Below, piece by piece: positions 17,689 through 26,244 of a stretch of 54,568 nt of DNA; within the stretch, counting starts at the first letter, position 1, and each line of letters opens with the position of its first letter. A model generated the notes under the pieces. That model ran no database searches and was not told where the DNA came from. It saw only the letters and a program-made list of their open reading frames with translations. The translations under genes and the position numbers were made by a program. Source of the stretch: Balneolaceae bacterium (GTDB lineage: Bacteria > Bacteroidota > Rhodothermia > Balneolales > Balneolaceae); the NCBI GenBank assembly GCA_020832415.1, contig JAFIES010000093.1:1-54568 (forward strand). Direction: 5' to 3'.

Positions 17689-19829
17689 TAATTGGAGACG
17701 ATATTTCGTTGCTGATTGAATGACTGTGCACGGCCTCTAACGGTTACTGTTCTTCCTTTGCGCATCAAATCTCCGGCGCGCGGAAATTGCTCGTAAATTG
17801 TTCCGGAACCCACCATTTCAATTTCAAGACCTGCTTTTGAAAGTAAATAAACCGCCTGGCGCATGTTTTTGTCTCTCAGATTGGGAATCCTTGCAAAGCC
17901 TTCCGGAATAGAATCTGAAGCTGCATCTGCTAACTGCAATTCGATGGGGGAGTTTCGGTAAATTTGTTCACCAGCAGAGGGGTTTTGTCCGGTTACATAC
18001 TGACCGCGGCCATTTGTTTTATAAGGTATTCGGCTTCGCTGCAGTAAAATTTCTGCATCAGATACAGTCATCCCCTCAAGATTGGGCAGTACGAGTTGGC
18101 CGCTTTCTGCAATAAGGTCGGAAGGTTGTGTGCGTTGTATGGAATTTTGGAGACCGGACACGCGCTGTGCGATTTCCCGAAATACTGATCCGGCTGTGAA
18201 CCCGCCATAAATACTCGACCTTGGTTCGTCGAGAAGTACAAGAATTACAAATTCAGGATCTTCAACCGGGAAAAATCCTACAAATGAGGCTCTGTATCGT
18301 GCCTGATAGCGGCCATCGATGAACTTCTGAGCCGTACCGGTTTTGCCTGCAATTCGCAATCCGTCTACGGCTGCCCAGCGAGCGGTACCGGAATCGGATA
18401 CAGCCTGCTCGAAAACAGGCAGCAGTTTTTCAATAGTAGATGGCCTGGCTATTCTTCGAACCCGCTTGGGTTGATTTCTTTCGATTACATTTCCAATTTC
18501 ATCCGTAATGGATTCAACTACATATGGTTTCATCAGGTAACCCCCATTGGCAAATGCAGCATACGCTTGGGTTAGCTGAATTGGAGAAACCTGTACTTCA
18601 TATCCAATAGACATCCAGGGGAGGGTTACCCGGCTCCACTCGTAGGGACGCTGCAGGCGACCGGCCAGTTCGCCGGGCAGGTCGATATTGCTGGGTGTGC
18701 CAAACCCCATATTTCTTGCGTACTGATAGAATGTATTTGGTGGAATACGTTGTGCAATCTCTGATGTGGCAATGTTTGAGCTTTTTGCCATCACTTCTGC
18801 AAAGGAAAGTGTGCCGAGGGGGTCATGATCTCTCATCATCTGCCCATGGATCATCTTTTGGCCATTTTCGGGAGTTTTGAACTTCTCATCAAACCGAACT
18901 GCATTTTGCTCAACCGCGGCGATTGCAGTTACCAGTTTGAAAGTTGAGCCCGGTTCAATTATATCAGCTACAGCAAAGTTTCGCCGGTTTTCATTTTCGA
19001 TGGTTGCAGGTGCATTGGGGTTATACACGGGATAATTGGCCATCGCCTTAATTGCCCCGGTTTTGGGGTCCATCACAATAGCTGTACCATATTTCGCAAG
19101 ATGGCGTGTTACACCATCTCTGAGCTCCTCTTCAACAATAGCCTGAATTTTTGAATCGATTGTGGTGTGTAGTGAATATCCCTGTTTAGGCAATTTTCGC
19201 GGAGCACCTACATAAGCAAAAATTTGATTGAGGCGATCCTTACGAACCTGCTGCTGGCCATCACTGCCGCGAAGAATGTTGTTATAACGGCTCTCGAGGC
19301 CGGCCATTCCATCCATATTATGGTTTACAAATCCAACTACATGGGCAGCCAGGCTTTCAAAATTATAATTTCTTCTGTACTCCTCTTCCAGGATTAAACC
19401 TCTGAGGCCCAATTCAGTCAGATCTTCGTACGCCTGTACAGGCACACTGCGTTCAAGCACAAGATATTGTGATCTTGAAGGCGAACTGTTTATTCTGTTG
19501 ATATAAGACTGGGCAGAGCGGCCTGTATGAGAACTCAGAACAGAAGCGATATTTCGAACGGCATCAGTGCCTCTTATAAGAAGTGGATCAACAGCTACCT
19601 TATATATAGCGGTGTCGGTTACAAGAAGGGAGCCGTTCGAATCGTATATATTACCTCGCTGTGCAGGAATGGATATAAAGTCGATAGCTTGTGAATTCCA
19701 AAGCTCCCTTAAACCTTCGCCTTCAACAAAATTTACACGTAAAATTTGCACAAGAATAGCGGTTGGGAGTAACATCAATAAACCCAAAAGCAAAAACATA
19801 CGGCCCATAATGGAGCTGCGTTCGTTCAT
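17688..19829 (-). CDS. ftsI: Class B penicillin-binding protein FtsI/PBP3 with PASTA domains
   Basis: Septal transpeptidase that crosslinks peptidoglycan with FtsW. After a short basic N terminus and one transmembrane helix (about 10-33) comes the class B dimerisation domain, then the transpeptidase: SxxK as STFK (Ser295), SxN as SSN (350-352) and KTG at 496-498. Two C-terminal PASTA domains follow (about 570-625 and 638-705). PASTA-bearing division PBPs are well known in Gram-positives and also occur in Bacteroidota-lineage and related phyla; E. coli FtsI lacks them. At 713 residues it fits that architecture. It overlaps ftsL by 4 nt (ATGA). Residues needed for catalysis are all present. Confidence 0.96.
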   Translation of the reverse strand: MNERSSIMGRMFLLLGLLMLLPTAILVQILRVNFVEGEGLRELWNSQAIDFISIPAQRGNIYDSNGSLLVTDTAIYKVAVDPLLIRGTDAVRNIASVLSSHTGRSAQSYINRINSSPSRSQYLVLERSVPVQAYEDLTELGLRGLILEEEYRRNYNFESLAAHVVGFVNHNMDGMAGLESRYNNILRGSDGQQQVRKDRLNQIFAYVGAPRKLPKQGYSLHTTIDSKIQAIVEEELRDGVTRHLAKYGTAIVMDPKTGAIKAMANYPVYNPNAPATIENENRRNFAVADIIEPGSTFKLVTAIAAVEQNAVRFDEKFKTPENGQKMIHGQMMRDHDPLGTLSFAEVMAKSSNIATSEIAQRIPPNTFYQYARNMGFGTPSNIDLPGELAGRLQRPYEWSRVTLPWMSIGYEVQVSPIQLTQAYAAFANGGYLMKPYVVESITDEIGNVIERNQPKRVRRIARPSTIEKLLPVFEQAVSDSGTARWAAVDGLRIAGKTGTAQKFIDGRYQARYRASFVGFFPVEDPEFVILVLLDEPRSSIYGGFTAGSVFREIAQRVSGLQNSIQRTQPSDLIAESGQLVLPNLEGMTVSDAEILLQRSRIPYKTNGRGQYVTGQNPSAGEQIYRNSPIELQLADAASDSIPEGFARIPNLRDKNMRQAVYLLSKAGLEIEMVGSGTIYEQFPRAGDLMRKGRTVTVRGRAQSFNQQRNIVSN

Positions 19830-20263
19830 TTAGCTTCCGCTTGAATATAGATGATTTGATCTGCCGGCCCGGCATTTACAAAGCCTTGCTGGCGTGCAAT
19901 TCGATAAATTTGCTGAGGACCGGTAATCCGGTCGTACTCAAGTCTTGTTTGATGATAATGCCGCTGTGCTTTATTAAACTCATTTTCAAGCTGATTAACT
20001 TCGGTTAATGTCTGCTGAGTATTAAACACATGGGCGATATAGAGAATCCCGCAAATTCCGATCAGGAAACTTGCGAGCACAACCTTCCAGGGGGTAAAAG
20101 CCGGAAGTTTTGTTTTTTTGTCTGTAGGGGTGCGTCTGCCATGGGATGGGGCAGAACCGCCTGTATTAAGCTTTTTGGTGGTAATAGTACGTCGTTTATT
20201 TCTGGCTATCTTTCCACCGGAAATTCCATTTTTTTGTGCTATGGGAGGACTTTTCACAATCAT
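19826..20263 (-). CDS. ftsL: FtsL-like cell division protein
   Basis: A 145-residue bitopic protein in the position always held by ftsL, between rsmH and ftsI. It has a long, strongly basic cytoplasmic N terminus (about 55 residues), one transmembrane helix (about 58-78) and a periplasmic heptad-rich segment (QTLTEVNQLENEFNKAQ...) consistent with the leucine-zipper coiled coil that pairs with FtsB/DivIC. FtsL sequences are barely conserved, so the call rests on topology and context. The overlap with rsmH (4 nt) and ftsI (4 nt) supports obligate co-expression. The N-terminal extension is longer than in E. coli FtsL. Confidence 0.85.
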   Translation of the reverse strand: MIVKSPPIAQKNGISGGKIARNKRRTITTKKLNTGGSAPSHGRRTPTDKKTKLPAFTPWKVVLASFLIGICGILYIAHVFNTQQTLTEVNQLENEFNKAQRHYHQTRLEYDRITGPQQIYRIARQQGFVNAGPADQIIYIQAEAK

Positions 20264-21198
20264 TCTTCGCTCCCTGTTTTTTCCGCTACCCGCAGTTTGG
20301 CACTTCGAGCAGCAGGGTTGGCTTTAATCTCTTCGTCGGATGGCGTAATGATTTGCCGTGTGATCATTTTGACTGATGAAACCGGATTTCCGTAAAAATC
20401 TTTTTCGATAGCGCCTTCAAAATTTCCGCTCTTAAAGAAGTTTTTTACCAATCTGTCTTCAAGTGAATGGTAGGAGATGGCCACAATTCTGCCGCCAGGC
20501 TTTAAAATTTCAAGTGCCTCGGCCAATCCCTGCTTCAATACATCAAGTTCTCTGTTTACCTCTATCCGTATTGCCTGGAAAACTCTTGCAACAGATTTGA
20601 TGATATGCCTACCATAGAGAACACTTTCAATCGCTTCGCGAAGTTCAAGAGTGGTTTCAATTGGCCTTCTGTCGATGATCTCTTTGGCAATTTGCCGGCT
20701 GAGCCGCTCTTCACCGTAATGGAAAATTATATCGCGCAGTTTTTCGTAGTCGTAGCTGTTCACCACATCATACGCTGATACCCCGCTCAGTTCACTCATT
20801 CGCATATCCAATGGCCCATCGTGCTGAAAGCTGAACCCTCTGCCGGGTTCCCGTATTTGATGGGTTGATACACCCAGGTCAAAAAGAATGCCTGATATGT
20901 TTCCGTGATATTCAGCAGGAACGATGGTTTTCAGATACCCAAAGTTTCCTGAGATGGGAGTGAACCGATCGTCATTACCGATCTTTTCTGCAGCGGCTTT
21001 GTGAGCTTCACTATCCTGATCTACTCCAAGTAGTTTTGCTTCTTTATTAAGATTCGCGAGGATTTTAGCGCTGTGGCCTCCGCCACCAAGAGTGGTGTCT
21101 ATATATATACCCGCTTTGTCTGTAATGAGAAACTCAACAGAAGCATCGAGCAGAACCGGTATATGTGGAAAAAAATCAGTCATAAGATCAGTCCTCAT
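20260..21198 (-). CDS. rsmH: 16S rRNA (cytosine(1402)-N4)-methyltransferase RsmH (MraW)
   Basis: SAM-dependent methyltransferase modifying C1402 in the 16S rRNA P site. It contains HIPVLLDASVEFL at the N terminus, the SAM-binding motif DTLGGGGHS (near 34-43), LFDLGVSTHQ near 115, and the C-terminal KPGGRIVAISYHSLEDRLVK. The length of 312 residues is normal. Two starts are possible. The ATG at 21198 overlaps mraZ by 11 nt and has a near-perfect GGAGGAG nine bases upstream. The ATG at 21183 begins closer to the conserved family N terminus and has GAGG about nine bases upstream. I kept the first because its ribosome-binding site is stronger. Confidence 0.96.
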   Translation of the reverse strand: MRTDLMTDFFPHIPVLLDASVEFLITDKAGIYIDTTLGGGGHSAKILANLNKEAKLLGVDQDSEAHKAAAEKIGNDDRFTPISGNFGYLKTIVPAEYHGNISGILFDLGVSTHQIREPGRGFSFQHDGPLDMRMSELSGVSAYDVVNSYDYEKLRDIIFHYGEERLSRQIAKEIIDRRPIETTLELREAIESVLYGRHIIKSVARVFQAIRIEVNRELDVLKQGLAEALEILKPGGRIVAISYHSLEDRLVKNFFKSGNFEGAIEKDFYGNPVSSVKMITRQIITPSDEEIKANPAARSAKLRVAEKTGSEE

Positions 21199-21652
21199 CG
21201 TCTATGTCTCCTCCCATTACCTGCTCAAAGAGCTCCTGGTAAGATTCAAAGCTCAGTTCGTTGTCGATTTGATCAAGTTTTTCAGGCGACCAGATTTCAA
21301 TTCGCTCACCGCTGCCGATAAAAATGGCTGTAGAACTGATTTCAGAAAAGTCCATCAAATGAGAGGGGAGAGAGAGACGATTTTGCTTATCTAAAACCAG
21401 ATCTTCGGCAAATCGAAGAAAATTCCGGATTACTGTACGGCCTTTTCGTGAGAAATTGTTGATCTTTGAGAGCTTTTCTTCAACAAGTTCCCAGCGGTCT
21501 TGTGGGTAGAGATAGAGGCAAGGTTCAAGGCCGCGAAGTATGGTAAATCGATCCTGAGCTGCAGGGCTGACAGTTTTGCGCAACTTGGCCGGAAAAGCAA
21601 CACGGCCTTTATTGTCTACACTGTGTTCATATTGCCCTTTGAAGCTTGGCAC
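21188..21652 (-). CDS. mraZ: Transcriptional regulator MraZ
   Basis: DNA-binding protein of the MraZ/AbrB-like double-psi barrel family, first gene of the dcw cluster. Both duplicated half-domains are visible: HSVDNKGRVAFPAKLR (about 10-25) and LVLDKQNRLSLPSHL (about 85-99), each with the conserved DxxxR signature. The length of 154 residues is usual. The start is GTG (MPSFKGQ), the only one that keeps the first psi element complete. In other bacteria MraZ binds TGGG repeats upstream of its own gene and represses the cluster; four such motifs lie 69-104 bp upstream here, so autoregulation is likely. The acidic C terminus (GGDIDDED) overlaps the rsmH ribosome-binding region. Confidence 0.97.
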   Translation of the reverse strand: MPSFKGQYEHSVDNKGRVAFPAKLRKTVSPAAQDRFTILRGLEPCLYLYPQDRWELVEEKLSKINNFSRKGRTVIRNFLRFAEDLVLDKQNRLSLPSHLMDFSEISSTAIFIGSGERIEIWSPEKLDQIDNELSFESYQELFEQVMGGDIDDED

Positions 21653-21720
21653 GAGGATCTCTGTTTTTGATTGCTAAAAATTCTTTAGGATAGCCGGAAT
21701 AGGAAATACAGACAGTTTCT

Positions 21721-21756
21721 CCCACTATCCCCCACATCTCCCCACAATGTACCCCA
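21721..21756 (-). promoter_or_regulatory. MraZ operator: TGGG repeats with 10-bp period
   Basis: On the minus strand, TGGG occurs at 21724-21721, 21734-21731 and 21744-21741, exactly 10 bp apart, and again at 21756-21753 (12 bp away). Three of the four are preceded by G to give GTGGG. This matches the arrangement reported for E. coli MraZ (TGGGN repeats separated by 5 bp). The repeats overlap the putative -10 region and start of transcription, so bound MraZ would block the dcw promoter. Confidence 0.88.
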
Positions 21757-21775
21757 TTGACCCCTATTTTGTCAA
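21746..21775 (-). promoter_or_regulatory. Putative dcw cluster promoter
   Basis: The minus strand reads TTGACA (21775-21770), an 18-bp spacer, then TACATT (21751-21746). This fits a housekeeping sigma-70-like promoter; read as a Bacteroidota type, TTG is 21 bp from TACATTGT, a one-step deviation from TAnnTTTG. Transcription would begin near 21739, giving a leader of about 85 nt before mraZ. The rest of the gap from 21776 to the plus-strand barrel gene is AT-rich with no other feature I can support. Confidence 0.6.
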
Positions 21776-22010
21776 GAAGAAACTGAAAGAAAAATGGATG
21801 AATCTGTGAAAACCTGTTAAAGAGCGGAATAGAGTACTAATTAAGCATAATTACACCGAAATGATGTGCGGTGGTAAAAAGTGGGGCATTTTTTTATGAA
21901 GAAAAAAAACTATGATCTGTTTCTGTAAAAATTCTCGTGTTGATAGGTAGAAGAGATGAATAATGTATCATCGATAAATATAAATAATGATTAAAAAACA
22001 GATTAGAGAT

Positions 22011-22691
22011 ATGAAAAAACTATTACCAGCATTTTTAATAGCAGCTTTACTCGCTATAGGGTTTTCAGATTCACAAGCACAGGATACCAGATTTGGTTTA
22101 AAGGGTGGTCTCTCTTTTTATCAGGTTGGAGGCGAACTTAGCGTATCGTTTATGGGCTTTAGTGAAACTGAAACCTTCGATAGCGGCACACGCATGGGTT
22201 TTCATGGGGGGATCTTCATGGAGAAACCAATTAATGAGTACCTGTCTATTCAGCCGGAAATTAACTTTATCCAGAAGGGTGGATCCGAATCGGATAGTGA
22301 CGAATTTGTGGATTTCAGTGATGAGGACGTAACCCTCAGTTATATTGATGTGCCCCTTCTCTTAAAAGTAAATATCCCTCTTGATGGTAACATCTCGCCA
22401 TTTATTACCGCCGGCGGATATTTAGGCTATTTACTGGATGCAAAAGCTGAATTTGGAGGCACTACAGAAGACATATCAGACGAGGTAAAGGATATTAGCT
22501 ATGGCCTCTTATTTGGAGTGGGTGCCAACTTTGGCAATTTCTTTATTGAAGCCCGATATGATTATGGCTTGAGTAACGTTTTTGATGATGACCTCTTTGA
22601 TGATGAGCTGAATGGTGATTTTGATGATATTAACTTTGACTTCAAAGTAAGAAACAGTGGTTTCAGTATTGCAGTTGGGATAATGTTCTAA
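22011..22691 (+). CDS. Outer-membrane beta-barrel protein (porin-family, OMP_b-brl)
   Basis: About 226 residues with a clean Sec signal peptide (MKKLLPAFLIAALLA...SQAQ), then alternating amphipathic strands starting RFGLKGGLSFYQVGG, the usual opening of PorT/OmpX-like small barrels in Bacteroidota. The final strand, SGFSIAVGIMF, ends in Phe as outer-membrane barrels do. An acidic insert near residues 195-210 (DDDLFDDELNGDFDD) could be a calcium-binding or surface loop. The frame also has an ATG at 21987 giving eight extra residues; 22011 is preferred because it directly precedes the signal peptide. It is a single-gene unit with a strong terminator 31 bp downstream. Substrate or function is unknown. 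Confidence 0.8.
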   Translation: MKKLLPAFLIAALLAIGFSDSQAQDTRFGLKGGLSFYQVGGELSVSFMGFSETETFDSGTRMGFHGGIFMEKPINEYLSIQPEINFIQKGGSESDSDEFVDFSDEDVTLSYIDVPLLLKVNIPLDGNISPFITAGGYLGYLLDAKAEFGGTTEDISDEVKDISYGLLFGVGANFGNFFIEARYDYGLSNVFDDDLFDDELNGDFDDINFDFKVRNSGFSIAVGIMF

Positions 22692-22722
22692 GCAAACTTT
22701 TTGGTCAAAACATACGAAAAAG

Positions 22723-22755
22723 CCTCATGTTGTGAACAGCATGAGGTTTTTTTTT
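22723..22755 (+). terminator. Intrinsic terminator after the outer-membrane barrel gene
   Basis: A 10-bp stem (arms 22723-22732 and 22737-22746, one G-T pair) with a TGAA loop is followed by nine T residues. An A-run precedes it, so weak activity on the minus strand is possible. The remaining sequence up to 22933 is AT-rich; I see no gene there. Confidence 0.92.
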
Positions 22756-22933
22756 GGCTATTATTTTGAGTGTAAAACTCCTGTTATTCTAAGTTCCATA
22801 AAATCAATACCAAATTAGGCGGTATTAATTAAATCTAACAGAAGAGTTTCTGTTTTTTTGTTAAGCGATGTATTAAATTTAATTAGATAAAGAGAGGTAA
22901 AAATACTTTAATAGAATTAACAACGGAGGAGTT

Positions 22934-23383
22934 ATGAACAGAACAAAGAGAGCCTTATACATAGTAGTTGCTCTTCTTTTTGTGCCATTTATGGTATTAA
23001 GTTGTAGCGACGATAATAGCACTGCACCAGTTGATGATGGGCCATTACCACCAACTTTCAATATCAGTTCATTACAAACAACATTAGTAGGTGGAGATCC
23101 CGGAATTCGTTTCAGGGCCTCTTCAAATGTACGTGTAAGATTGGTTGAGATTGTAGTAACAAACCCAAATAATGCATCGATTAGCTATAGTCCTCAAGGT
23201 TTAATTGTTCAGGCGAATCAGGCTTTCGATCTTCAGGAAGATGGAACAGCGTTCTTTAAGTGGAGCGGAACATGGAGATTTAAGTTTGTTGGCAACCATG
23301 AACCCGGGGGCGAGGCATTTGATATAACTCAGCAAATGAGTGTAAGTGCTAAAGAACTACCCTTTATCATTGAAGGGCAATAA
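22934..23383 (+). CDS. Hypothetical small lipoprotein
   Basis: A 149-residue protein that I cannot assign. The N terminus is a lipoprotein signal (basic MNRTKR, hydrophobic core, lipobox VLSC with Cys near residue 24), followed by an Asp/Ser/Pro linker typical of Bacteroidota lipoproteins. The mature domain (about 40-149) is predicted beta-rich by eye, with strands such as VRVRLVEIVV and FFKWSGTWRFKFVG, reminiscent of a small beta sandwich. The ATG has an excellent Shine-Dalgarno sequence (GGAGGAG, 2-3 nt closer than usual), rare in this window, so the protein may be well expressed. It is a single-gene unit ending at a strong bidirectional terminator shared with the convergent homoserine dehydrogenase gene. 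Confidence 0.72.
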   Translation: MNRTKRALYIVVALLFVPFMVLSCSDDNSTAPVDDGPLPPTFNISSLQTTLVGGDPGIRFRASSNVRVRLVEIVVTNPNNASISYSPQGLIVQANQAFDLQEDGTAFFKWSGTWRFKFVGNHEPGGEAFDITQQMSVSAKELPFIIEGQ

Positions 23384-23394
23384 TAATCTTTAAA

Positions 23395-23417
23395 AAAACC
23401 CCGCAAGTCGGGGTTTT
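23395..23417. terminator. Bidirectional terminator between lipoprotein and methionine operon
   Basis: A perfect 9-bp stem (AAAACCCCG / CGGGGTTTT, arms 23395-23403 and 23409-23417) with a 5-nt loop gives T-runs on both strands. It sits 12 bp after the plus-strand lipoprotein and 26 bp after the minus-strand hom stop. Confidence 0.9.
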
Positions 23418-23442
23418 ATTCTAGTGCCTAATGATTCAGTTG

Positions 23443-24516
23443 TTAAATACTTAGAATATCAGCCAAAATTCCTGCAGCTGTAACTTCTTTACCTGCACCG
23501 GGTCCCTGGATGATCAATGGCTGATCGAAATATCGCCGGCTTTTAATACTTAACAGATTATTGGTACCTGTAAGCTGGCCAATGGATGATGACTTCGGAA
23601 CAGATTGGATTCCCACTTTTATCTTACCGTCTTTCAGAATTCCGGTATATCTCAATGTGTGTCCTGCGGTATTGGCTTCTTCCAGCTTTGATTTCCACTC
23701 ATCATCAAATGTGTGCAGCTCTTCAAGAAATGTAACTGAGTCCACCGATTTCAATTTTTCCGGGATCAGCGATTCAACTTCCAGCTCATCACGCTCTATG
23801 TAGAGTCCACAAATACGTGCAAGAATCAGAAATTTTCTGGCTACATCTTCACCTGAAAGGTCATCACGCGGATCCGGTTCGGCATAGCCAAGTGTTCTTG
23901 CCTGGATCACCGATTCACTGAAACTCTTTCCTTTATCAAGTTCTGAGAAGAGATAGGTCATTGTGCCGGATACTACTCCGCTGATTTCAATGATTTTATC
24001 TCCGGTATACTGCAAATTTTTGATGGCATAAATCAACGGTAAACCGGCGCCGACGTTTGTTTCGTAAAGAAACTGTACGCCATTTTCGGCCGCACAGTGG
24101 TGGAGCAGATCAAATTTTTCCTGGCTTTGAGTATTGGCGAGTTTACTCGGCGTTACTACGTGGATATTGTTTTTGAGAAGCCGCGGATAGAGTTCAGCTA
24201 CTTCGGCACTTCCGGTTGAATCTATAAAAACCACACTTCCTTTTTCATAAGATGAGAGTTTTTCGATGATCTCATCCCAATCTCTTTCAGGTGCTCTGAG
24301 CAGATTTTTAAGTGAGTAGTTGCTTTGGCTGCGGTCGTACCATAAGGTGTGTTTGCGATTGCATACACCAAGCACCCGAAGTGATTTTTCCGTGCCATAT
24401 TTTGAAACCTGTTTCAAAAGCGTGTTACCTACAGCGCCAACTCCGGCTATAAACAGTTTTTTCACTTTCTCAGCTTTTTCTGGTGTGGGACTCTTAAAGG
24501 CTTTTAACTGTGTCAT
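23443..24516 (-). CDS. hom: Homoserine dehydrogenase
   Basis: NAD(P)H-dependent enzyme reducing aspartate semialdehyde to homoserine, the branch point to methionine and threonine. The Rossmann motif FIAGVGAVGNTLL is at residues 22-34, the substrate-domain motif SGVVSGTMTYLF near 180-191, the catalytic-region Asp/Lys in SGEDVARKFLILAR near 220, and the C-terminal nucleotide contact PGAGKEVTAAGILADI. At 357 residues it lacks an ACT regulatory domain and an aspartokinase fusion, so it corresponds to the C-terminal half of ThrA. The ATG lies inside metX, overlapping it by 23 nt in another frame. It is the last gene of the SAM-riboswitch operon, feeding homoserine to MetX. Confidence 0.95.
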   Translation of the reverse strand: MTQLKAFKSPTPEKAEKVKKLFIAGVGAVGNTLLKQVSKYGTEKSLRVLGVCNRKHTLWYDRSQSNYSLKNLLRAPERDWDEIIEKLSSYEKGSVVFIDSTGSAEVAELYPRLLKNNIHVVTPSKLANTQSQEKFDLLHHCAAENGVQFLYETNVGAGLPLIYAIKNLQYTGDKIIEISGVVSGTMTYLFSELDKGKSFSESVIQARTLGYAEPDPRDDLSGEDVARKFLILARICGLYIERDELEVESLIPEKLKSVDSVTFLEELHTFDDEWKSKLEEANTAGHTLRYTGILKDGKIKVGIQSVPKSSSIGQLTGTNNLLSIKSRRYFDQPLIIQGPGAGKEVTAAGILADILSI

Positions 24517-25564
24517 AGTATTTTGATCTGTTTCTCTGTTTTTTCAAAAAGGGTTCAATTATCTTGTTTAGTTGTTCAAATTCAATAAGGAATGCATCAT
24601 GACCGTAATCCGATGTAATCTCACTGTATGCAGCATTACCAAGCAGGCGAGCTAATTCTTTCTGTTCGTAAACGGGGTAGAGATGGTCCGAGTTAATCCC
24701 AATTACTTCAACAGGGATAGCGATCTTCTTCAACACCTCCTCAGCTGAACCTCTGCCTCTGGTTACATCATGCGTATCCATTGATTTTGTAAGTGAAACG
24801 TAGCTCAGGGCATCAAAACGTTTGGCCAGTTTCTCACCCTGATAGTTCAGGTATGACTCTACCTGGAACTGTCCGTCCTCGTTTTGAAGCTTCCTGCCAA
24901 ATTTCCGGTTGTAATCTTCAGGTGTGCGATAGGTTATCATGGCCATCATACGGGCGGCTGCAATTCCCTGAAAGGGAGCATCATCCTTCTCATAATCACC
25001 GTTATTCCACTTCAGATCACTAAAAATAGCAGTACGTTGGGCATGGCTTATACCGATAGCCCAGGGTGTGTGCGATTTGCCCATTGCAATGAGTGCAGCT
25101 GATCTGATCCGGTTGTCTGTAATGATAAACTCAAGAGCCTGCATACCTCCCAAAGATCCTCCGATGATCAGCTCAATGCCTTTGATATCAAGCTGATCAA
25201 GCAGCATCTGCTGGAATTTCACCATATCTCTGATGGTAATAGTTGGAAAACTGCTTTTATACGGTCTTCCGGTTTCCGGATTGATGGTCCACGGCCCGAT
25301 AGAACCGTAACAACTTCCGGGTACATTGATGCACAGGATAAAATTTTTGGCCGGATCAGCTATTCGCCCTTCACCAATCAATCCCGGGAACCATTCATCT
25401 GCTGCAGCGTGGCCGGTTAGGGCATGGCAAATCAGTATAACATTATCCCTCGAATCGTTCAGAGTGCCCCAGGTTTTGTAGGCAATTTCTGCGTTATCGA
25501 AGCGAAATCCCGATTCGGTAATAAATTGTTTTTCCAGGTTTGATTTGGTAATACCCTGATTCAT
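24494..25564 (-). CDS. metX: Homoserine O-acetyltransferase MetX
   Basis: Alpha/beta-hydrolase-fold enzyme that acylates homoserine. The nucleophile elbow GGSLGG is at residues 135-140 (Ser137); the Asp and His of the triad are seen in NSDHLYP and YGHDAFL near the C terminus. HALTGHAAAD and the oxyanion-region NVPGSCYGSIGP are also conserved. The length of 356 residues is typical. Members of this family can use acetyl-CoA or succinyl-CoA; acetyl is likely because an O-acetylhomoserine sulfhydrylase (metY) lies in the same operon. The start is ATG. The riboswitch far upstream should lower its expression when SAM is abundant. Confidence 0.95.
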   Translation of the reverse strand: MNQGITKSNLEKQFITESGFRFDNAEIAYKTWGTLNDSRDNVILICHALTGHAAADEWFPGLIGEGRIADPAKNFILCINVPGSCYGSIGPWTINPETGRPYKSSFPTITIRDMVKFQQMLLDQLDIKGIELIIGGSLGGMQALEFIITDNRIRSAALIAMGKSHTPWAIGISHAQRTAIFSDLKWNNGDYEKDDAPFQGIAAARMMAMITYRTPEDYNRKFGRKLQNEDGQFQVESYLNYQGEKLAKRFDALSYVSLTKSMDTHDVTRGRGSAEEVLKKIAIPVEVIGINSDHLYPVYEQKELARLLGNAAYSEITSDYGHDAFLIEFEQLNKIIEPFLKKQRNRSKYYDTVKSL

Positions 25565-25623
25565 GCAAATATTTTAGTTTATGCTCACCTGTTTTTGTGG
25601 TACCGACAAGTGAACGTACTTAT

Positions 25624-26172
25624 TCAAATTGTTTTGGGATTTAGAAACTCAATTTTTCCATTTACAGGCACAGGGTTCTTGATAATGTCGAGAACCGGGC
25701 ATCTGTTTACAGAAAATAATTCGAGTTGTTTAAGTTTTTCCGGATTAGTTTCTGATGTTTCAATTACAGTTTTAAAAGAAACACTGTTGAAGCCGGGGCG
25801 TTCATCGTTAAGGTTTAAAAAACCGTGGAGATCCAGATTACCCTCCGCCTCTACTTTTACCGAATTAACATCGATTCCAAGCACTGAAGCGTATGCCTTA
25901 ATTACAATTTCCTGGCAGGCTGCAAATGCACCAAGTACATATTCTACCGGGTTCGGACCAAGATCAGTACCGCCAAGTTCTTTCGGTTCATCAGACAGAA
26001 AACTGAAATCACGAACAGATATGTGAGCACGGAAACCCTCAGTAAGCTCTGACTTAGCTCTGAATACAGCATTCGCCTTTGAAGGGTCATCCTGAATTCC
26101 ACGTATGAGGCTGAGTATTGAGTGCTCTATTTGTTTATCGATATTTGTTTCTGGAATTGTTGTAGTACTCAT
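25624..26172 (-). CDS. OsmC/Ohr-family protein
   Basis: A 182-residue member of the OsmC superfamily, whose characterised members are thiol peroxidases for organic hydroperoxides. The two catalytic-type cysteines are present: C86 in GAFAACQEI and C158 in VNRCPVLD, and the LGGTDLGPNPVEYVLGAF segment is strongly conserved. This subtype (YhfA/OsmC-like, with a ~35-residue N-terminal extension) is less well studied than OsmC and Ohr. It sits between metY and metX in a SAM-regulated operon, 59 bp upstream of metX and 116 bp after metY. A role in protecting thiols, handling sulfide/persulfide or repairing sulfur intermediates is possible but only inferred from that context. Confidence 0.9.
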   Translation of the reverse strand: MSTTTIPETNIDKQIEHSILSLIRGIQDDPSKANAVFRAKSELTEGFRAHISVRDFSFLSDEPKELGGTDLGPNPVEYVLGAFAACQEIVIKAYASVLGIDVNSVKVEAEGNLDLHGFLNLNDERPGFNSVSFKTVIETSETNPEKLKQLELFSVNRCPVLDIIKNPVPVNGKIEFLNPKTI

Positions 26173-26244
26173 TTGTATATTTATTTTTGAATGATGCCGG
26201 TTGACCTTCCGCTAAAAAGTTTCATCCGGCGTTGATCATTGAAG

